Origin: Phyto melanocephala
Taxonomy: Eukaryota > Arthropoda > Insecta > Diptera > Rhinophoridae
DNA: 64,000 nt
Direction: 5' to 3'
Assembly: GCA_941918925.1 (NCBI GenBank)
Contig: OW799236.1
Location: 78,556,713 to 78,620,712 of the forward strand
Numbering within the stretch: position 1 is the first letter of the stretch; the number at the start of each line of letters is the position of its first letter. Of the stretch, positions 1 to 11,548 are shown one piece after another. The position numbers and the translations under genes are program-made. Under the pieces are notes generated by a model. The model did no database searches and was not told the DNA's origin. It saw only the letters and a program-made list of their open reading frames with translations.

Positions 1-480
1 ATCTCTCTTAAAAGCTCTTAATTTCAACTTCTTGTTTTTTATGGACAGCGTAGCTATTTTAACTCTGATCACGGCATATTCGATATCGTTGTCAATGACT
101 TATAGCATATAGTATAGCATTTACAATTCAGCTCATTTTCTTTTTTTAAAAGAAGGTAAAACTAAATGCCTCTTCTGGTACCTTTGATCCTTCTCTTTAA
201 TTATAAAAGTTTTTTTTTTAATAATAAGAATACTTATTTTTTTTTATCAGAAGTCGCATCTAAAACTTGGCATCAAATTTAAAAACAACAAACAAATAAA
301 ATTAGCGGTGTGCCAAGCCAAGCTAGTTACATAATATATTTCGATCGGTCTCAGAATGTAGTTTTTAGATCTTTATTGAAATAACTTTCATCTAAGGTCG
401 ACCTAAATACTACACAATAAGAGGAGTTATAATTACTTTCATTACTTGTTTTTCTTTGATTATTACTTCGTGACTTTTAT
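1..480. other. AT-rich non-coding stretch, nothing recognised
   Basis: Low-complexity AT-rich sequence with short A and T runs. I see no coding frame, RNA gene or repeat ends here. Confidence 0.5.
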
Positions 481-483
481 ACA

Positions 484-870
484 GGGTGGGCCAAAAGTCA
501 CTATGGGACTTCAAAATTTAATAACTTTTCGTTTATGTATATAGTATTTGTTATATACGTATATATTTGTTTAAAACATTTGCTCTAAGTATAGAAAGTT
601 ATGGCTTTAAACCGGCCTTATTTTAAGCTTTACAATGATGGCATCGTTTTAGAGCTTTTTCCGTAACATCTTTCAAGATTTGTGGCTGTGCCAATTAATT
701 TCCGAATTTATGAAAATTATTCGGTATCCAAAAATTTGCCATTGTGACTCAGAAAGTGGGAGCAGTTGCAATATTTGTTTTCAAGAGCAGGACGTAAGAT
801 TGTTTAATTATAAAAGAACCGCTCTCTATTTACGGTTCATTTTCGAAGGAGGACCCTGTAGCTAAATTTT
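484..870 (+). pseudogene. Possible decayed mariner-like 5' end
   Basis: The block opens with TA followed by CAGGGTGGGCCAAAAGTC, which resembles the 'AGGGTGGGCCA' ends of several insect mariner-like elements. About 250 bases further in, a short frame reads ESGSSCN and CFQE, reminiscent of the helix-turn-helix start of mariner transposases. No matching right end, no catalytic residues and no continuous frame are visible. The terminus is seen in the sequence; the family assignment is inference and weak. Confidence 0.3.
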
Positions 871-1049
871 TGACTAGTTGCACTTAAAGTTTTGAGTTAT
901 ATAACTAGTTATAGCAAGACTGCAGCAAAAGAAAAAAAGGATCACATACTCACTGACTGAAAGTAAAAAACTCACCATTCGCCCATCTCAAATTTAAGAG
1001 TACTTTGTTTTTCAAGCATAAATCGTAATAACATTAATTTCAAATAGTA

Positions 1050-1125
1050 CTGTACTTGTGCAGTGGTTAGAGCGTAAAAGTTCATAACAAAAAGACCCTA
1101 GTTCGAGTCCCAGCAAAAACGAAAA
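1050..1125 (+). repeat. tRNA-like / SINE-head sequence
   Basis: Two RNA polymerase III-like boxes are present: TGGTTAGAGCG (A box) and, about 35 bases on, AGTTCGAGTCC (B box), followed by CAGC and A-rich sequence. The segment does not fold into a complete tRNA cloverleaf that I can see (no clear anticodon arm), so a tRNA-derived SINE head or tRNA pseudogene is more likely than a working tRNA. Confidence 0.45.
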
Positions 1126-1129
1126 ATTT

Positions 1130-3110
1130 TATGGTACACGCACTCATCACTCTCTTACAATAACTAGTATAAAACTATATACAAGTACTAGTTGTGCTTC
1201 AATGATAACCTAATGTTAAAGTTTATAGCAGGATATATGAAAGAAGGACATATATGTTACTAGTCTTAAGTTAAACGTAACTAGTATATTTATAATCACA
1301 TACTAGTTACTTTATCTGCAGGGTAAGGCTCAATAATGTTTTGAGATATAATGACATACTATACTGTACAGCTTGTGGAGTGTATTTGGCTTTAACCAAA
1401 AAAGTCAAAAAAGTTGATTTTATTTCTAGTCAATTTGTTGCAATTCAACTGCAAAATTTACACATTGCCGATGATCTGCGAAATTTAATTCTTGCACAAA
1501 TTGCATATTATATGAAAATAGCAGTAAATCTTTTTTTTTTTAAATACGACGTGGTGATATACGGACTGTTCCTAGCTGAGAGAAATGCCTTCTCTTAGAT
1601 GTTTCTGGTGTTTTGTTAACACTTTGGTCTTGACGAATTATTGCGTATTAAACGTGTTGTACCACTTCGAGGCCATGTTGACGCTAACGTTATACCAATT
1701 AATGAATTTCTGACGTTAAAATGTAAACAATATGTTCTTTGCGTTAAAATAATTGACTGCTGATTTACATAATAAAATTTTATAATGAAATTAAGATATG
1801 CACCGCAATATTTTCATGCGCACTCCCTCATATGTCATTTAGGATAAAGTCAATATACAAAATATTTCATGATGCTTTTGTTCCACATATAAAAAGTACA
1901 ATCGATAATAAGTTTATTTTAAGTTTAACGAAAAAATATAAAGTTCATTGCCTCAAGGAATATTGACCGTTATTGTGACAGTTCAAGCAATTGTGCAAAA
2001 CATAACCCCTATTGTATTTTTTACCAAATATTTTAATCCAGTTTTGATTTGTTTACTTGTGAACACAATTTCTGTTGCATCGAATGAATGTTTTATTAAG
2101 AGTCAAGCAAATAAAAATTTTGGGAATGGGAAAGTTGATAAAATCTTACCTCGGCAGAATTAAAAATAGAATAAAATACAAACACAAACACAAAGAATAC
2201 AACAATGTTGTCCTTAAATTAAATATTTCATACAATTATTATGACAAAAACAGTATGACGTCTTTGCAAGAACAACATTATTTTCAAAAGTATTTAAATT
2301 TACCAATAACCATCAAATGTTGGATGGAACAATAGTATAGTAACATTTCAGTCATTTTCATATAAACTTTGTATTTTCTAAAATGTTTAAAAAAAATTCC
2401 GTTTCGGTCATTTGTATAGTTAAATGCTTTAAATGAAAAAAAAAAATATTTTTTCTTTTTGATATTTGCCAAAAGTTAACGTGAGATTTTATTTTTTTTT
2501 GCATCTCTAAGGATTTTTGTAAAAAAAAATATTAAAACAAAATGGATTTTTTTTTATCAAAATTGCCTATTTTTTAAAAGTTTTGCTGTAAAAAAACACC
2601 ACAAGAGTACAAACAATGTTACAACGTAGATAATTATAATACAAAAAGAAACAAAGAAGCAGCAAAAAGTTGAGCTGCTTCTAAAGTATCATAACAAAAT
2701 CTCTCGCATGTGTCTAACTAATTGGTTTCAAGTGTTATTTACGCTTGTTTAGGGGTGGCGTACAAAGTTGCCAGAAACTTTTTTGCTGTCCCTAAAAAAA
2801 TAAGTGAGAAAAATTTTCAAGAAGCCCAGAAAGAAAGAAATATTTTTATAAAAAAAACATGCTGAAAATATTGCACATACGTACAGACACATAATTCCTA
2901 GACATAAACATAACCACATTTACTATGCGTTAAATTCTACCTATAGACAGACGACGTACAGTGCCTTGTCCCATACCAAAAAATCAAGAAATCACTCATC
3001 ACGATTTTATTAAAATAAATATTTTTTTAAAGCTAATTATCAGCCGAATATAAAACCGAACGATTTTTTTCGTTTGCTTCTTTATATTCTCGCGAGAGGG
3101 CGCTAAAATC
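1130..3110. other. AT-rich non-coding stretch, nothing secure
   Basis: Only short frames of about 60-90 codons without family features occur. Homopolymer A/T runs dominate 2380-2600. No element ends recognised. Confidence 0.5.
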
Positions 3111-3125
3111 AACTAAGCTATATAT

Positions 3126-4861
3126 CGACCCCTTTGCGCGAAATTATCGTATGTTACAAAAACCAAATTTTACAGGACAGTAATTTTTCTACTTTTCTCT
3201 GCTTTCGCTTGCAATATCAAAATGAAAATATACATGTGCTTAGATAATTAACTAATATAACTACACCTAAAAGTATTCTGGTGGAAAGTTCAAGTTTTCC
3301 GACAAAAATGTATTTTTGGCACATACGATAATTTCATTCACAACATTTCGTAGATGCGTGTGTAGAAAATGTCACTTACGATATTATTTGTCAGTGTTAG
3401 AAATAATATTGAAACAAAGATTTATTTGTGGTTTTATGTATATTTTCATTATTTTTTTACTTTGAATGGCACAAAGTAATCAAAAATGTAATCAATATTT
3501 AACAGAAGCATGAATTCATTAAAAAAAACTAAAAAACCAAAAATAATAATAATAAGAGAGTTAATCTTCTTCGTCGCTTCCATTTTACACGTATTTTTCG
3601 CGTTTTCATTGTGGTATTTTGACGGTATGCTATTTTTGTAAACATACATACATAGATTTTTCAAATCATTGAATTTTTGCAAAGAGATACACAAAGGTGA
3701 ATTGTACAACTTTTGTAACTTAAAAGTAAAATTAAAGTTATTTATTGATTACGATTTTTTGTCTTGTAAAGCTATGCGAACTTTATTTATGTTTAGTTTA
3801 ACTTTGTTTGATAATAACCGATTTGCAAAGGACTTCCAGTTTTCAAACTTTGAGTGGCCTATTTCAATACACTTGTACCCCAATGGATTAGTTCGTGCAT
3901 TGCGAATAATTGTGGTCCATGCACTTGGCGCCCAAATGGCACGACTGCGTACAAATGATTCAATTGTGCTATGCACAGATACAACTGGTATCATTGTATG
4001 ACCGGGAAATAAATATGTTATTTTAATTTTTTCAACGAAGTTTGAAAAATGTGTCAGCATAGCTAATACAGCCTTGTTGCGGTTGTGGCCAATGCAACTG
4101 TCACAGTATAGGGCTATGTCTTTAACTGTCTTCCTTTGGTCTACGATTATTAAGTACTTATACAGGGCTGTGCAAATTTCATTGCAGCCTCGCTTACCAT
4201 CACGCTCACCCCACAAATAACAATAGCCATTCCTAGTGCCGGTTTCATTAGCGCTGAAATTATAGTAGGCGTACTTGCGTGAGTAAAAAGGGTTATAATA
4301 TTTCTTAACGGAGTATTCAAAATTTTTTGCAAATCAAATCGATTTAAATTATATTATTTAATTACGGTTTTGGAAACTGATAGCATTATTAAGGCACTAT
4401 TTATTAATTTCTCTGTAGACAATGTTTTACTTGGAGTGGTATACAATAACTGATTACCTCAAACACATGATCAGAAAAATAATGCATGCTAAATGCTTCT
4501 CTTCAACTTTAAAATAGCCTTTTCTGTAAAATTAACGGTAAAACGAATAGAGGCAAAAAAACAAAATAAAGCAACCAGTTCCCTTTACCTTCTAATTCTA
4601 ACTTAGAAAGAAATATGTAGTAAATATTGTAACAACTACAATATGCAAAGTATTCTTCATTGGCAGATACGATAAAATCGCTCACAAGAAAAAATGGAGT
4701 GTAACATACGATAAAGTATTCAATCAATTTTTGGAGTAACGTAGTGGAATTCGCCTACAATATTTTGTCAGGTGACGTCTCTTTGAATGTAGAACAAGAT
4801 TGCATCAAAAACTCAATTTCAAAAAAATTGGCATATACGATAATTTCGCGCAAAGGGGTCG
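3126..4861 (-). mobile_element. TIR DNA transposon nested in Helitron copy 1
   Basis: Perfect inverted repeats bound a 1736-bp element: CGACCCCTTTGCGCG at 3126 continues to 3152 and its reverse complement lies at 4835-4861. The flanks are ATATAT on both sides (3120-3125 and 4862-4867), so a TA/TATA-type target duplication is likely but its length cannot be read from a palindrome. Subterminal copies of TACGATAA or close variants lie near 3321, 3375, 4666 and 4705 and may be transposase binding sites. The only coding content is a C-terminal transposase fragment, so the copy is internally deleted. Confidence 0.75.
3749..4333 (-). pseudogene. DDE-type transposase C-terminal fragment
   Basis: A frame open for 194 residues runs on the minus strand and is bounded upstream by a stop at 4334-4336. 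It contains NFSANETGTRNG, LWGERDGKRGCNEIC, LYCDSCIGHNRN and FPGHTMIP followed by SVHSTIE. I recognise the order W-[DE]-E-x-RG-x-NEI, SD[SN]C-x-GQNRN and GHT-x(6)-HS-x-IE from a widespread group of insect transposase-like proteins; the D of DSC and E of STIE are plausible catalytic acids. The N-terminal DNA-binding part and first catalytic acid are absent, and no ATG begins the frame, so this is a remnant. It lies inside the 3126-4861 element and is its likely transposase. The superfamily name is left open. Confidence 0.65.
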
Positions 4862-5592
4862 ATATATTAAAGTGAAACTCTGTGTGTGTGTGTGTGTAAG
4901 CTATAGACTCCGAAACCGTAAAGCCGATCGCACTCTTATTTTGACAAGTTATTGTACACATTTCAGGGAGTGTTTATGGGTGGTAAAAGGTGGGCGGGGC
5001 TACGCCCATAAAAAATATGTTATCATTTTTAGCTACTTGCACATGACCGTTTTTTTTGAAACTTTGCACATATATTGAACTCTCATGATTGTACAATTTC
5101 GTGTTTAGAAATGTGGGCAGTGCCACGCCCATAAAAAATAAGTTATCACTTTTAGCTACTTGAACTGGATAGATTTTTCTAAAACTTTGCACACATATTC
5201 AGCTGTCTGTCATGACTATATAATTTCGTGATTATAAAAGTGGGCAGGAACACGCTCACAAAAAAGTTATAAATTTGAGGTACTTGCACTGGACCGATAT
5301 TTCTGAAAGCACATACTGAGCTGTCATAACTATACAGTTTCGTGATTAGAAAAGTGGGCAGTGCCACGTCCATTTAAAAAAGTTTTCATTTTACTTACTT
5401 GAACTTCACCGATTTCTCTGAAACTTTGCACACATATTGAGCTTTCATGACTATACAGTTAGAAAAGTGGGCAGTGCCACGTCCATTAAAAAAAGTTATA
5501 ATTTTTAGCTTTTTGCACTTGATATTCAATTAAAATTTAGAATGACTTTTTATTCATTAGGGGGCGTAGCAACGCGCGCCGGGCTTGGCTAG

Positions 5593-7826
5593 TTTTTAAT
5601 AAAAAATACCATGTAAAAAATTGGATTTTAGCTGATTCAAAAAAGTAGCAGTAATTACTTTATTTGATTTGGAAATTTTTCGAAGTTAAATTTTTGTTAG
5701 TTACTTTACGATATTTTAAATAAAATACAAAAAAAAAAAGTTTTACATTCTGTTATTGTTTTTTTATTTTTTACAACTTTAAAAAATTTAAAATTTTCTC
5801 GTTTACTAAACTAAATATGGACTCTGTTCTATTAAATAAAAGAAAAATTAAAACCAACTTCGTCCTACAACTTAAAAAATTTTGAAATTTTAAAAAGGTC
5901 TAAATTAGGAAACTATCAATTATAATATGTTTAAACAGAAATTATAATATATAGTATAATAAATACCATACCAAACTTAATGAGAATCATAAAACTTTTG
6001 TCAGAGAGACCTAGAGTCGTTGCGTCAATCACAATAAAAATTATCTTACTAGTACGAGATGTAAATAATGTTCGGATTTTTGCCATTTTCTGTGCATTAT
6101 GTTGTCAAAACTGAAAATTTCGTCCTTACCCTATTTGGGCAATAGGCGTGTCCTTTGTCCGATTTTTTCAAAAAAGATAATTTTCTTAATTAAAATATTT
6201 TATAGTCATGTTTTAAATTTTAAAACTCTGGGACCACTCCTTCCATTTTGGTCCATTCGCTCTATGGTATTTTAGATGCACCGTGCGAAGGCTTCACTGA
6301 AATCTAAGACTATATTATTAAATATTAAATGTTAATGGAGATGTATATATGTATAAGTTTAAAAGGCAATTTTAATATAACTTTGATTTTCGTATATTGT
6401 TGTTTATGAATTTTAGTTTTATTCCTGAACAAGTGCACCGAAGGGGCTGGAAAGGTTGAAAAGAAAAGAAAAATTTCAACAGTTTTATATTAATGAAACA
6501 TATTAAGTGTTTTATTTAAATATTTCAATTAAGTGATCCTGTAGAAGAAATAAAAAAAAACATATTCCTAAAAATTTCCAAAAATTCCCAAATTTTAAAA
6601 AGATTTCTCATGATACTTTTTATTGAGCCGAATTAAATGCTCTGTTTCTAAAAGAAATTTTTTTGTGCCCAATAAAATTGACTAATTCCCAAATTTGTTA
6701 ACAAATTCTCAATGCTGGCAGCACTAAGGGATGTATGTGAAAGTGTTTTCTTGGTTGCTTTCTTCAGCAGTCCATACGTCATTACACCAAAAATTTTAAA
6801 TTATTATTAGCGTTTTGGAAAATCACTGTAGAGGAAGTGCTGCAGAGGGTATTTGGTGGTGGCGGACGCTTAATCTTTTTGGTTTTAATGCAAAAAGAAC
6901 CATCCAATTTAAAGGAAAAGTGCGTTGACTGACAGTGTTTATGAGAGCCACTCATATTTCTTTTACTTTTCTTGTTTTTAATGTTTTTTCGGATGTTTTA
7001 TATTTGTATGGATGGTGATGATGAGGACCATTATATTGCGGTTTCATATTTGATAAAGAAAAATTATAAAAGAACAACCAAAAAATGACGAGCGATTTAT
7101 TATCTCTGCCTTATATTCTTAAAGGCAGAAATATTTATAAAGAAACGTTTATTTAAATTTTTGTTGCTAAAAAAGTGAAATCTGTCGGCCATGCAAATTA
7201 ACTCACTGATAGCCTTCTTTAATCACAGATTCTTGATATAACTGATAACGGTCTAGGATAGATAATCGAAATTATAACAACCAATAAAAGATCTTCTTAC
7301 AGACTACTAAATAATTCCCAGCAAAAAAAATCTATGACAAAAAAGTGAATTTGCAGGGGTTCAACTGGTGACGAAGTGATTAAATTTAGGTGAAAATACT
7401 AATGATTTTAACATTAGCGTGTCATTGGAGATCATGTGTTTAAATGAATATTTTAATGAACTGCACTCTATTTTAATAAGTGCACAGAACTCATGCATAT
7501 AAGTATAGTGAAAAGCATCCGTTGTTACATGTGTTAATTTTGTTTGCTTACATGAATTGTATAAGATATTTTGCATGATGTTGCATTCATTTTTAAGCAC
7601 ATCATTTATGACAGATTACTTCGACTATATAGAGTCATTTATAACTGTTGATTTTACACAAATAATTTAGAAGTCTTTAAAATGTAATTCGATTTGCACT
7701 ACTTCAACTGACTGCTGGCTAAAATTAATTCAGATTAAAACGCAGTAAATTGGTCAAGGTTTTACAGAATATACTTGGAATATATTTATATGGTTAATTG
7801 ATTACACTGTGCTAGTTGAAAAAACA
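5593..7826. other. AT-rich non-coding stretch, nothing recognised
   Basis: No sustained reading frame, element termini or RNA genes. The section near 6840-6960 is somewhat less AT-rich but shows no coding signature. Confidence 0.5.
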
Positions 7827-8236
7827 GACAAGCCGGGCACCTAGCGTTTTAACATAATTCGGGTACGCTGAATCCAGTGGTGCCCACGGTTTTTTAAGAT
7901 TGGCTCTGGTTTTCGAGATATACCGTTATTTCGAAAATGGAGGAGGTTGCACAACATATGTTCGCGTAACTCAAAAACGCTTTAGCTTATTGAAAAAACT
8001 TAAAAAACCGAAATTCCGCAATAAAATTTCCTTTAAGAAAAGTAAAACTTCTTTCTAATATTTTAGCAGTCGTTTTAGAAAAATAATTTTTTTTTTGAAA
8101 AAAAAATTAATTTTTTTATCAAAATTTCGAAATTTTTATTTTTTTAAAATTCATAAAAAATTGAAAAATTCAGCTAGGCTTCTAATTTTTTGCAGACATA
8201 TAAAAAACAAAGCTGCAAACAAAACAAGCCATAAAT
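7827..8236 (+). repeat. Left terminal inverted repeat of the 7827-11548 element
   Basis: About 410 bp, complementary to 11140-11548. The inner boundary is where similarity ends after GCAAACAAAACAAGCCATAA. Confidence 0.85.
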
Positions 8237-8636
8237 AACACTGCTCGACAAAAAATACTTTTTTTTCTTCCCGTTAATTAAAACTATGTGGTCTATGTGG
8301 ATTTTGATGCGCTGAACTCAAATCCGTAATCGGTTTTTTTTCCATCAGATCGGTATTTTTTTTATGGGCGTGCCAAATTTTTTCCCCTAAATTAGGTTTC
8401 GGTTTTCAAAAGTAAAACACCAGATGATGTGTTTTCTCTATCTCTTATCGTTTTGGAATTATTTAAAAATTAATGGAGATAAAAAAAAATTTTCGTGCCA
8501 AATTCGTAATATTTTTCAATTTAAAAATATAATTAAAAAAAATATAAAGCAAATATTCAACATTTTGCACTTTTTTCTGAGAACTACTTATCTTAAAAAT
8601 AAAAAAAGCCGCAAGCCATAAAAATCGATTAAAACA

Positions 8637-8853
8637 TGTAGATTTTATTGTCAATTTACCGCAGGTACCCAATATTGTAATGCAATCAGCCTTACATATG
8701 ATACAGCATTTCGTTAGGTGAGCAGGTAATGGAACTGAAGTACAACGGTATTTTGTATGGTTCTTAGAATTAAAAATTATAACATATTATTTTTCAATTA
8801 CCTGTGATTTCAAATTATTGGGTACCTGCGGTAAATTGACAATAAAATCTACA
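8637..8853. mobile_element. 217-bp inverted-repeat element (MITE-like) inside the transposon
   Basis: The first 38 bases, starting TGTAGATTTTATTGTCAATT and running through CCGCAGGTACCCAATA, are exactly complementary to the last 38. The centre is unique and non-coding. No clear target duplication is visible. It lies between the left TIR and the transposase promoter, so it is either a MITE inserted into the larger element or a structural part of it; other copies would decide. Confidence 0.6.
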
Positions 8854-8948
8854 CCTGGAAAAGTTAGAAATATTATTCGTCCTGGGTTTTTTTTTACAAA
8901 ACATGGTCATGAAGGTCTCGACTGGTACTTTGATTAAAACAATTACAG

Positions 8949-8980
8949 TATAAATAAGAGTTCCTCAACCCCTTCACTGT
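8949..8980 (+). promoter_or_regulatory. Putative TATA promoter of the transposase gene
   Basis: TATAAATA at 8949-8956 is followed 27 bases later by the initiator-like TTCACTGT (A at 8976), about 90 bases upstream of the ATG. The spacing fits an insect TATA promoter. In AT-rich DNA such matches occur by chance, so this rests mainly on position. Confidence 0.4.
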
Positions 8981-9067
8981 CATATGGAAAGTGCTTGCGA
9001 AAGTGATTAGTGAATTTTAAAGCCTCTGACAGTCTTGCATCTAAACAGTTATATTGAAATATCTAAG

Positions 9068-10762
9068 ATGGAGGCGTGTAAAAAGTTTAATTACTTTTGT
9101 TATGTGTGTGGGAAATATAAAAATATGCCAAGTCGCCGTAAAATCACTACTGAAACAAGTACCTTGTATGAATCATATTTTTCTTTAAGGGTTATATATG
9201 GTAAGAGTTGGACACCATCAATAGTGTGTACGCACTGCATTTACCATTTAAATAAGTGGGAAAAAAATGGAGACGCCATGCCATTTGGTGTTCCAATGAT
9301 TTGGAGAGATCCCATAGTTCATGTTGAAGATGAGTGTTATGCGTGCATAAATTATACAGCGGGTATAAACAGAAGAAAAATGACTTATATGTCTTATACT
9401 GAAACAGCATATGCTCGATTTCCGCTGCCACATTCTGATGAAATTACTGTTCCGGGTAGCCATATACCAACAGAACATATTCCCTCAATAATTCATTCTG
9501 TTGAAGCGGATAGCCCAGCTACTTCAATGTATCAACCGTCATGCATCACGGTTCCATGCAGTCACAATGAAATCACGCAAGATCGTCTGGATATAATGGT
9601 ACGGCGTCTAAAATTATCTCAAAGACAGAGCATTCTCTTGGCAAAAGAGTTAAAACGAGCTAATATTTTAGCACCAGGTGTACAAACATACGGGGCTATC
9701 AATCGCCATAGACGATTTACGACTTTTTTTAAATCTATTGAGAATAATTCTATTGCGTATTGTACTGACATCCGCGGATTGGTTTTAACAATGCAAAATA
9801 AATATAATCCTGGAGATTGGCGCTTATTCATTGATTCTTCCAAAAGTAGCTTAAAAGCAGTTTTGCTACATGTCACTAATTTAAAAAGTCCTATTCCGAT
9901 AGCACTTAGCACAAATACTAAAGAGACATACGCATCAATGAAAAAAATAATACAGTTAATTAAATATGAAGACCACAAGTGGAAAATATGCGCAGATTTA
10001 AAAGTGGTAGCTCTTTTAAGAGGCATGCAATTGGGCTATACTAAAAATATGTGCTTCATGTGCTTATGGAATACGCGTTTCGATGGCGACCAGTACAATA
10101 CACGGGATTGGGCTTTACGTGAGGAAAGCAGATTGCATAGAAACAATGTTATTGAATTACCACTTGTGTCGATGGAAAAGATTTTGCTTCCTCCACTCCA
10201 CATCAAACTGGGTATTGTAAAAAATTTTATAAAAGCATTGAGCCCAGATCGTGTTGCTTTTACCGAATTGCACCGAATTTTTCCACGATTAAGCGGCATG
10301 AAAGTAAAAGAAGGTATGAACTCTAACTACTTTATTAAATTAGATTTATATTTCATTTCATAATGTTTCTATTTTACAGGAATTCTTAATGGACCGGACA
10401 TTCGCCGTCTTATGAAGGACCATCAATTTGAGGTTGCATTGAATGATATCGAGCTATTGGCCTGGAATTGTGTGAAATCAGTAATAGAAAATGTATTAGG
10501 AAATCATCGGTCTGAAAACTGGCGAATTTTAATCAAAAATATGCTAACCGCATTTAAAAACTTAAACGTTAGAATGTTATTGAAAATACATTTTTTGCAT
10601 TGCTATGCCGAAAAATTTAATGAACAATCACCAGCCGAGTCTGATGAACATGGCGAGAGATTTCACCAAGTAACAGCCAGGCTCGAACACTGGTATAGCG
10701 GCAAACAACTTGATTCGCTATTAGGGGATATTTGTTGGAATCTGCAGGAGGAAGAAGAATAA
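9068..10762 (+). CDS. Transposase-like protein, 542 aa, one intron (9068-10313, 10380-10762)
   Basis: The start is the first ATG (MEACKKFNYFCYVCG); the frame upstream is open but has no ATG. The N-terminus has three CxxC pairs (C11/C14, C54/C57, C90/C93), likely a zinc-binding DNA-recognition region, with MPFGVPMIWR between them. The core carries FIDSSKSSLKAVLLH (D256), CADLKVVALLRGMQLGYTK (D310), CFMCLW (C329/C332), LPPLHIKLG and SDEHGERFHQ (E505/E508), compatible with an RNase H-like D-D-E transposase fold with a CxxC insertion. I recognise this architecture from many unnamed transposon-linked proteins of arthropods. A 66-bp intron with GTATGA and TTTTACAG ends joins the exons in frame as KVKEG/ILNGPDIRRLMKD. 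No premature stops are seen and an AATAAA follows the stop. The long TIRs support a transposase role; the superfamily is not assigned. Confidence 0.85.
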
Positions 10763-10769
10763 ATTTCTA

Positions 10770-10775
10770 AATAAA
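10770..10775 (+). terminator. Polyadenylation signal of the transposase gene
   Basis: AATAAA eight bases after the stop codon. Good position, but the motif is common in AT-rich DNA. Confidence 0.45.
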
Positions 10776-11139
10776 AAATACTTAACAACAAAAAAGTTTT
10801 AGTTTGGTTATATAAAAAATTCAAAAATTTCATCTTTTCTGAAAAAATCAAAAGTTGTAGACAGACTTTAATCACAAATAGCTTATTTTGCACCTGCGCA
10901 ACTTGATTTTTCATTCCCATCATTTGTTTCTAAGGCCTAGGATTCACTCCTAGGGGGATAAAATGTATGACCGACCTCCAATGTTTTTTGTTCTGAACAT
11001 TTTCTTAAATTATACTTTCCCTTTATCACCATCCCTTAGGGGGGCCCCAATACAAATGTTGCGTTTTATGAAATTCTTAGATAAATTAAAATTTGTCGAC
11101 TTTTGTGAATAAAATCAAAAGTTGCAAACATATTTTAAT

Positions 11140-11548
11140 TGTTTATAGCTTGTTTTGTTTGCAGCTTTGTTTTTTATATGTGTGCAAAAAATTAGAAGCC
11201 TAGCTGAATTTTTCAATTTTTTATGAATTTTTAAAAAATAAAAATGTCGAAATTTTTATAAAAAAATTAATTTTTTTTTCAAAAAAAAAATTATGTTTCT
11301 AAAACGACTGCGAATGTTAGAAAGAGGTTTTATTTTTCTTAAAGGAAATTTTATTGCGGAATTTCGGTTTTTTAAGTTTTTTCAATAAGCTAAAGCGTTT
11401 TTGAGTTACGCGAACATATGTTGTGCAACCTCCTCCATTTTCGAAATAACGGTATATCTCGAAAACCAGAGCCAATCTTAAAAAACCGTGGGCACCACTG
11501 GATTCAGCGTACCCGAATTATGTTAAAACGCTAGGTGCCCAGCTTGTC
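11140..11548 (-). repeat. Right terminal inverted repeat of the 7827-11548 element
   Basis: Complementary to 7827-8236 with about ten substitutions or small indels, concentrated in the inner half. Confidence 0.85.

Larger units (their letters stand above)
3117..5592 (+). mobile_element. Helitron copy 1, interrupted by a TIR element
   Basis: A nonautonomous Helitron of the family seen again at 16953, 17816 and 62793. Its 3' end is GGGGCGTAGCAACGCGCGCC followed by GGGCTTGGCTAG and a T, i.e. a small GCGT/ACGC hairpin followed by CTAG. The 5' end (GCTATATAT, canonical TCTATATATATAAAAG) is separated from AAAGTGAAACTCTG by an element of about 1.7 kb. The body after 4868 contains a GT run and about five GC-rich monomers near 4990, 5113, 5238, 5353 and 5464. 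Reading frames in it are spurious. Confidence 0.75.
7827..11548 (+). mobile_element. Long-TIR DNA transposon, apparently autonomous
   Basis: A 3.7-kb element with inverted repeats of about 410 bp enclosing one spliced gene. The ends read GACAAGCCGGGCACCTAGCG (left) and the complement of GACAAGCTGGGCACCTAGCG (right). The outer 210 bases of the two arms differ at about one site; the whole arms differ at roughly ten. Inside each arm, GGGCACC near the tip is complementary to GGTGCCC about 40 bases further in, so the tip could fold on itself. A target duplication is not obvious (flanks AAAAAACA and ACGAAAAA). The left interior also holds a 217-bp inverted-repeat insert at 8637-8853. Confidence 0.8.

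Noticed and set aside
1341..1598. 85-codon frame with QFVAIQLQNLHIADDLRNL, loosely like a BESS-type motif of MADF proteins
   Set aside because: No MADF domain, no start context, and the frame runs into poly-T coded phenylalanines. The similarity is too slight.
4800..5373. Overlapping frames of 60-90 codons with repeated peptides such as KSGRGHAHKKLVI or FFMGVALPTF (also at 16845-18029 and 62705-63325)
   Set aside because: They are translations of Helitron tandem monomers on both strands; the repeats in the peptides reflect the DNA repeat, not a protein.
9035..9067. Longer version of the transposase beginning 11 codons upstream
   Set aside because: That start is TTG; the first ATG at 9068 opens directly on the conserved zinc-binding start.
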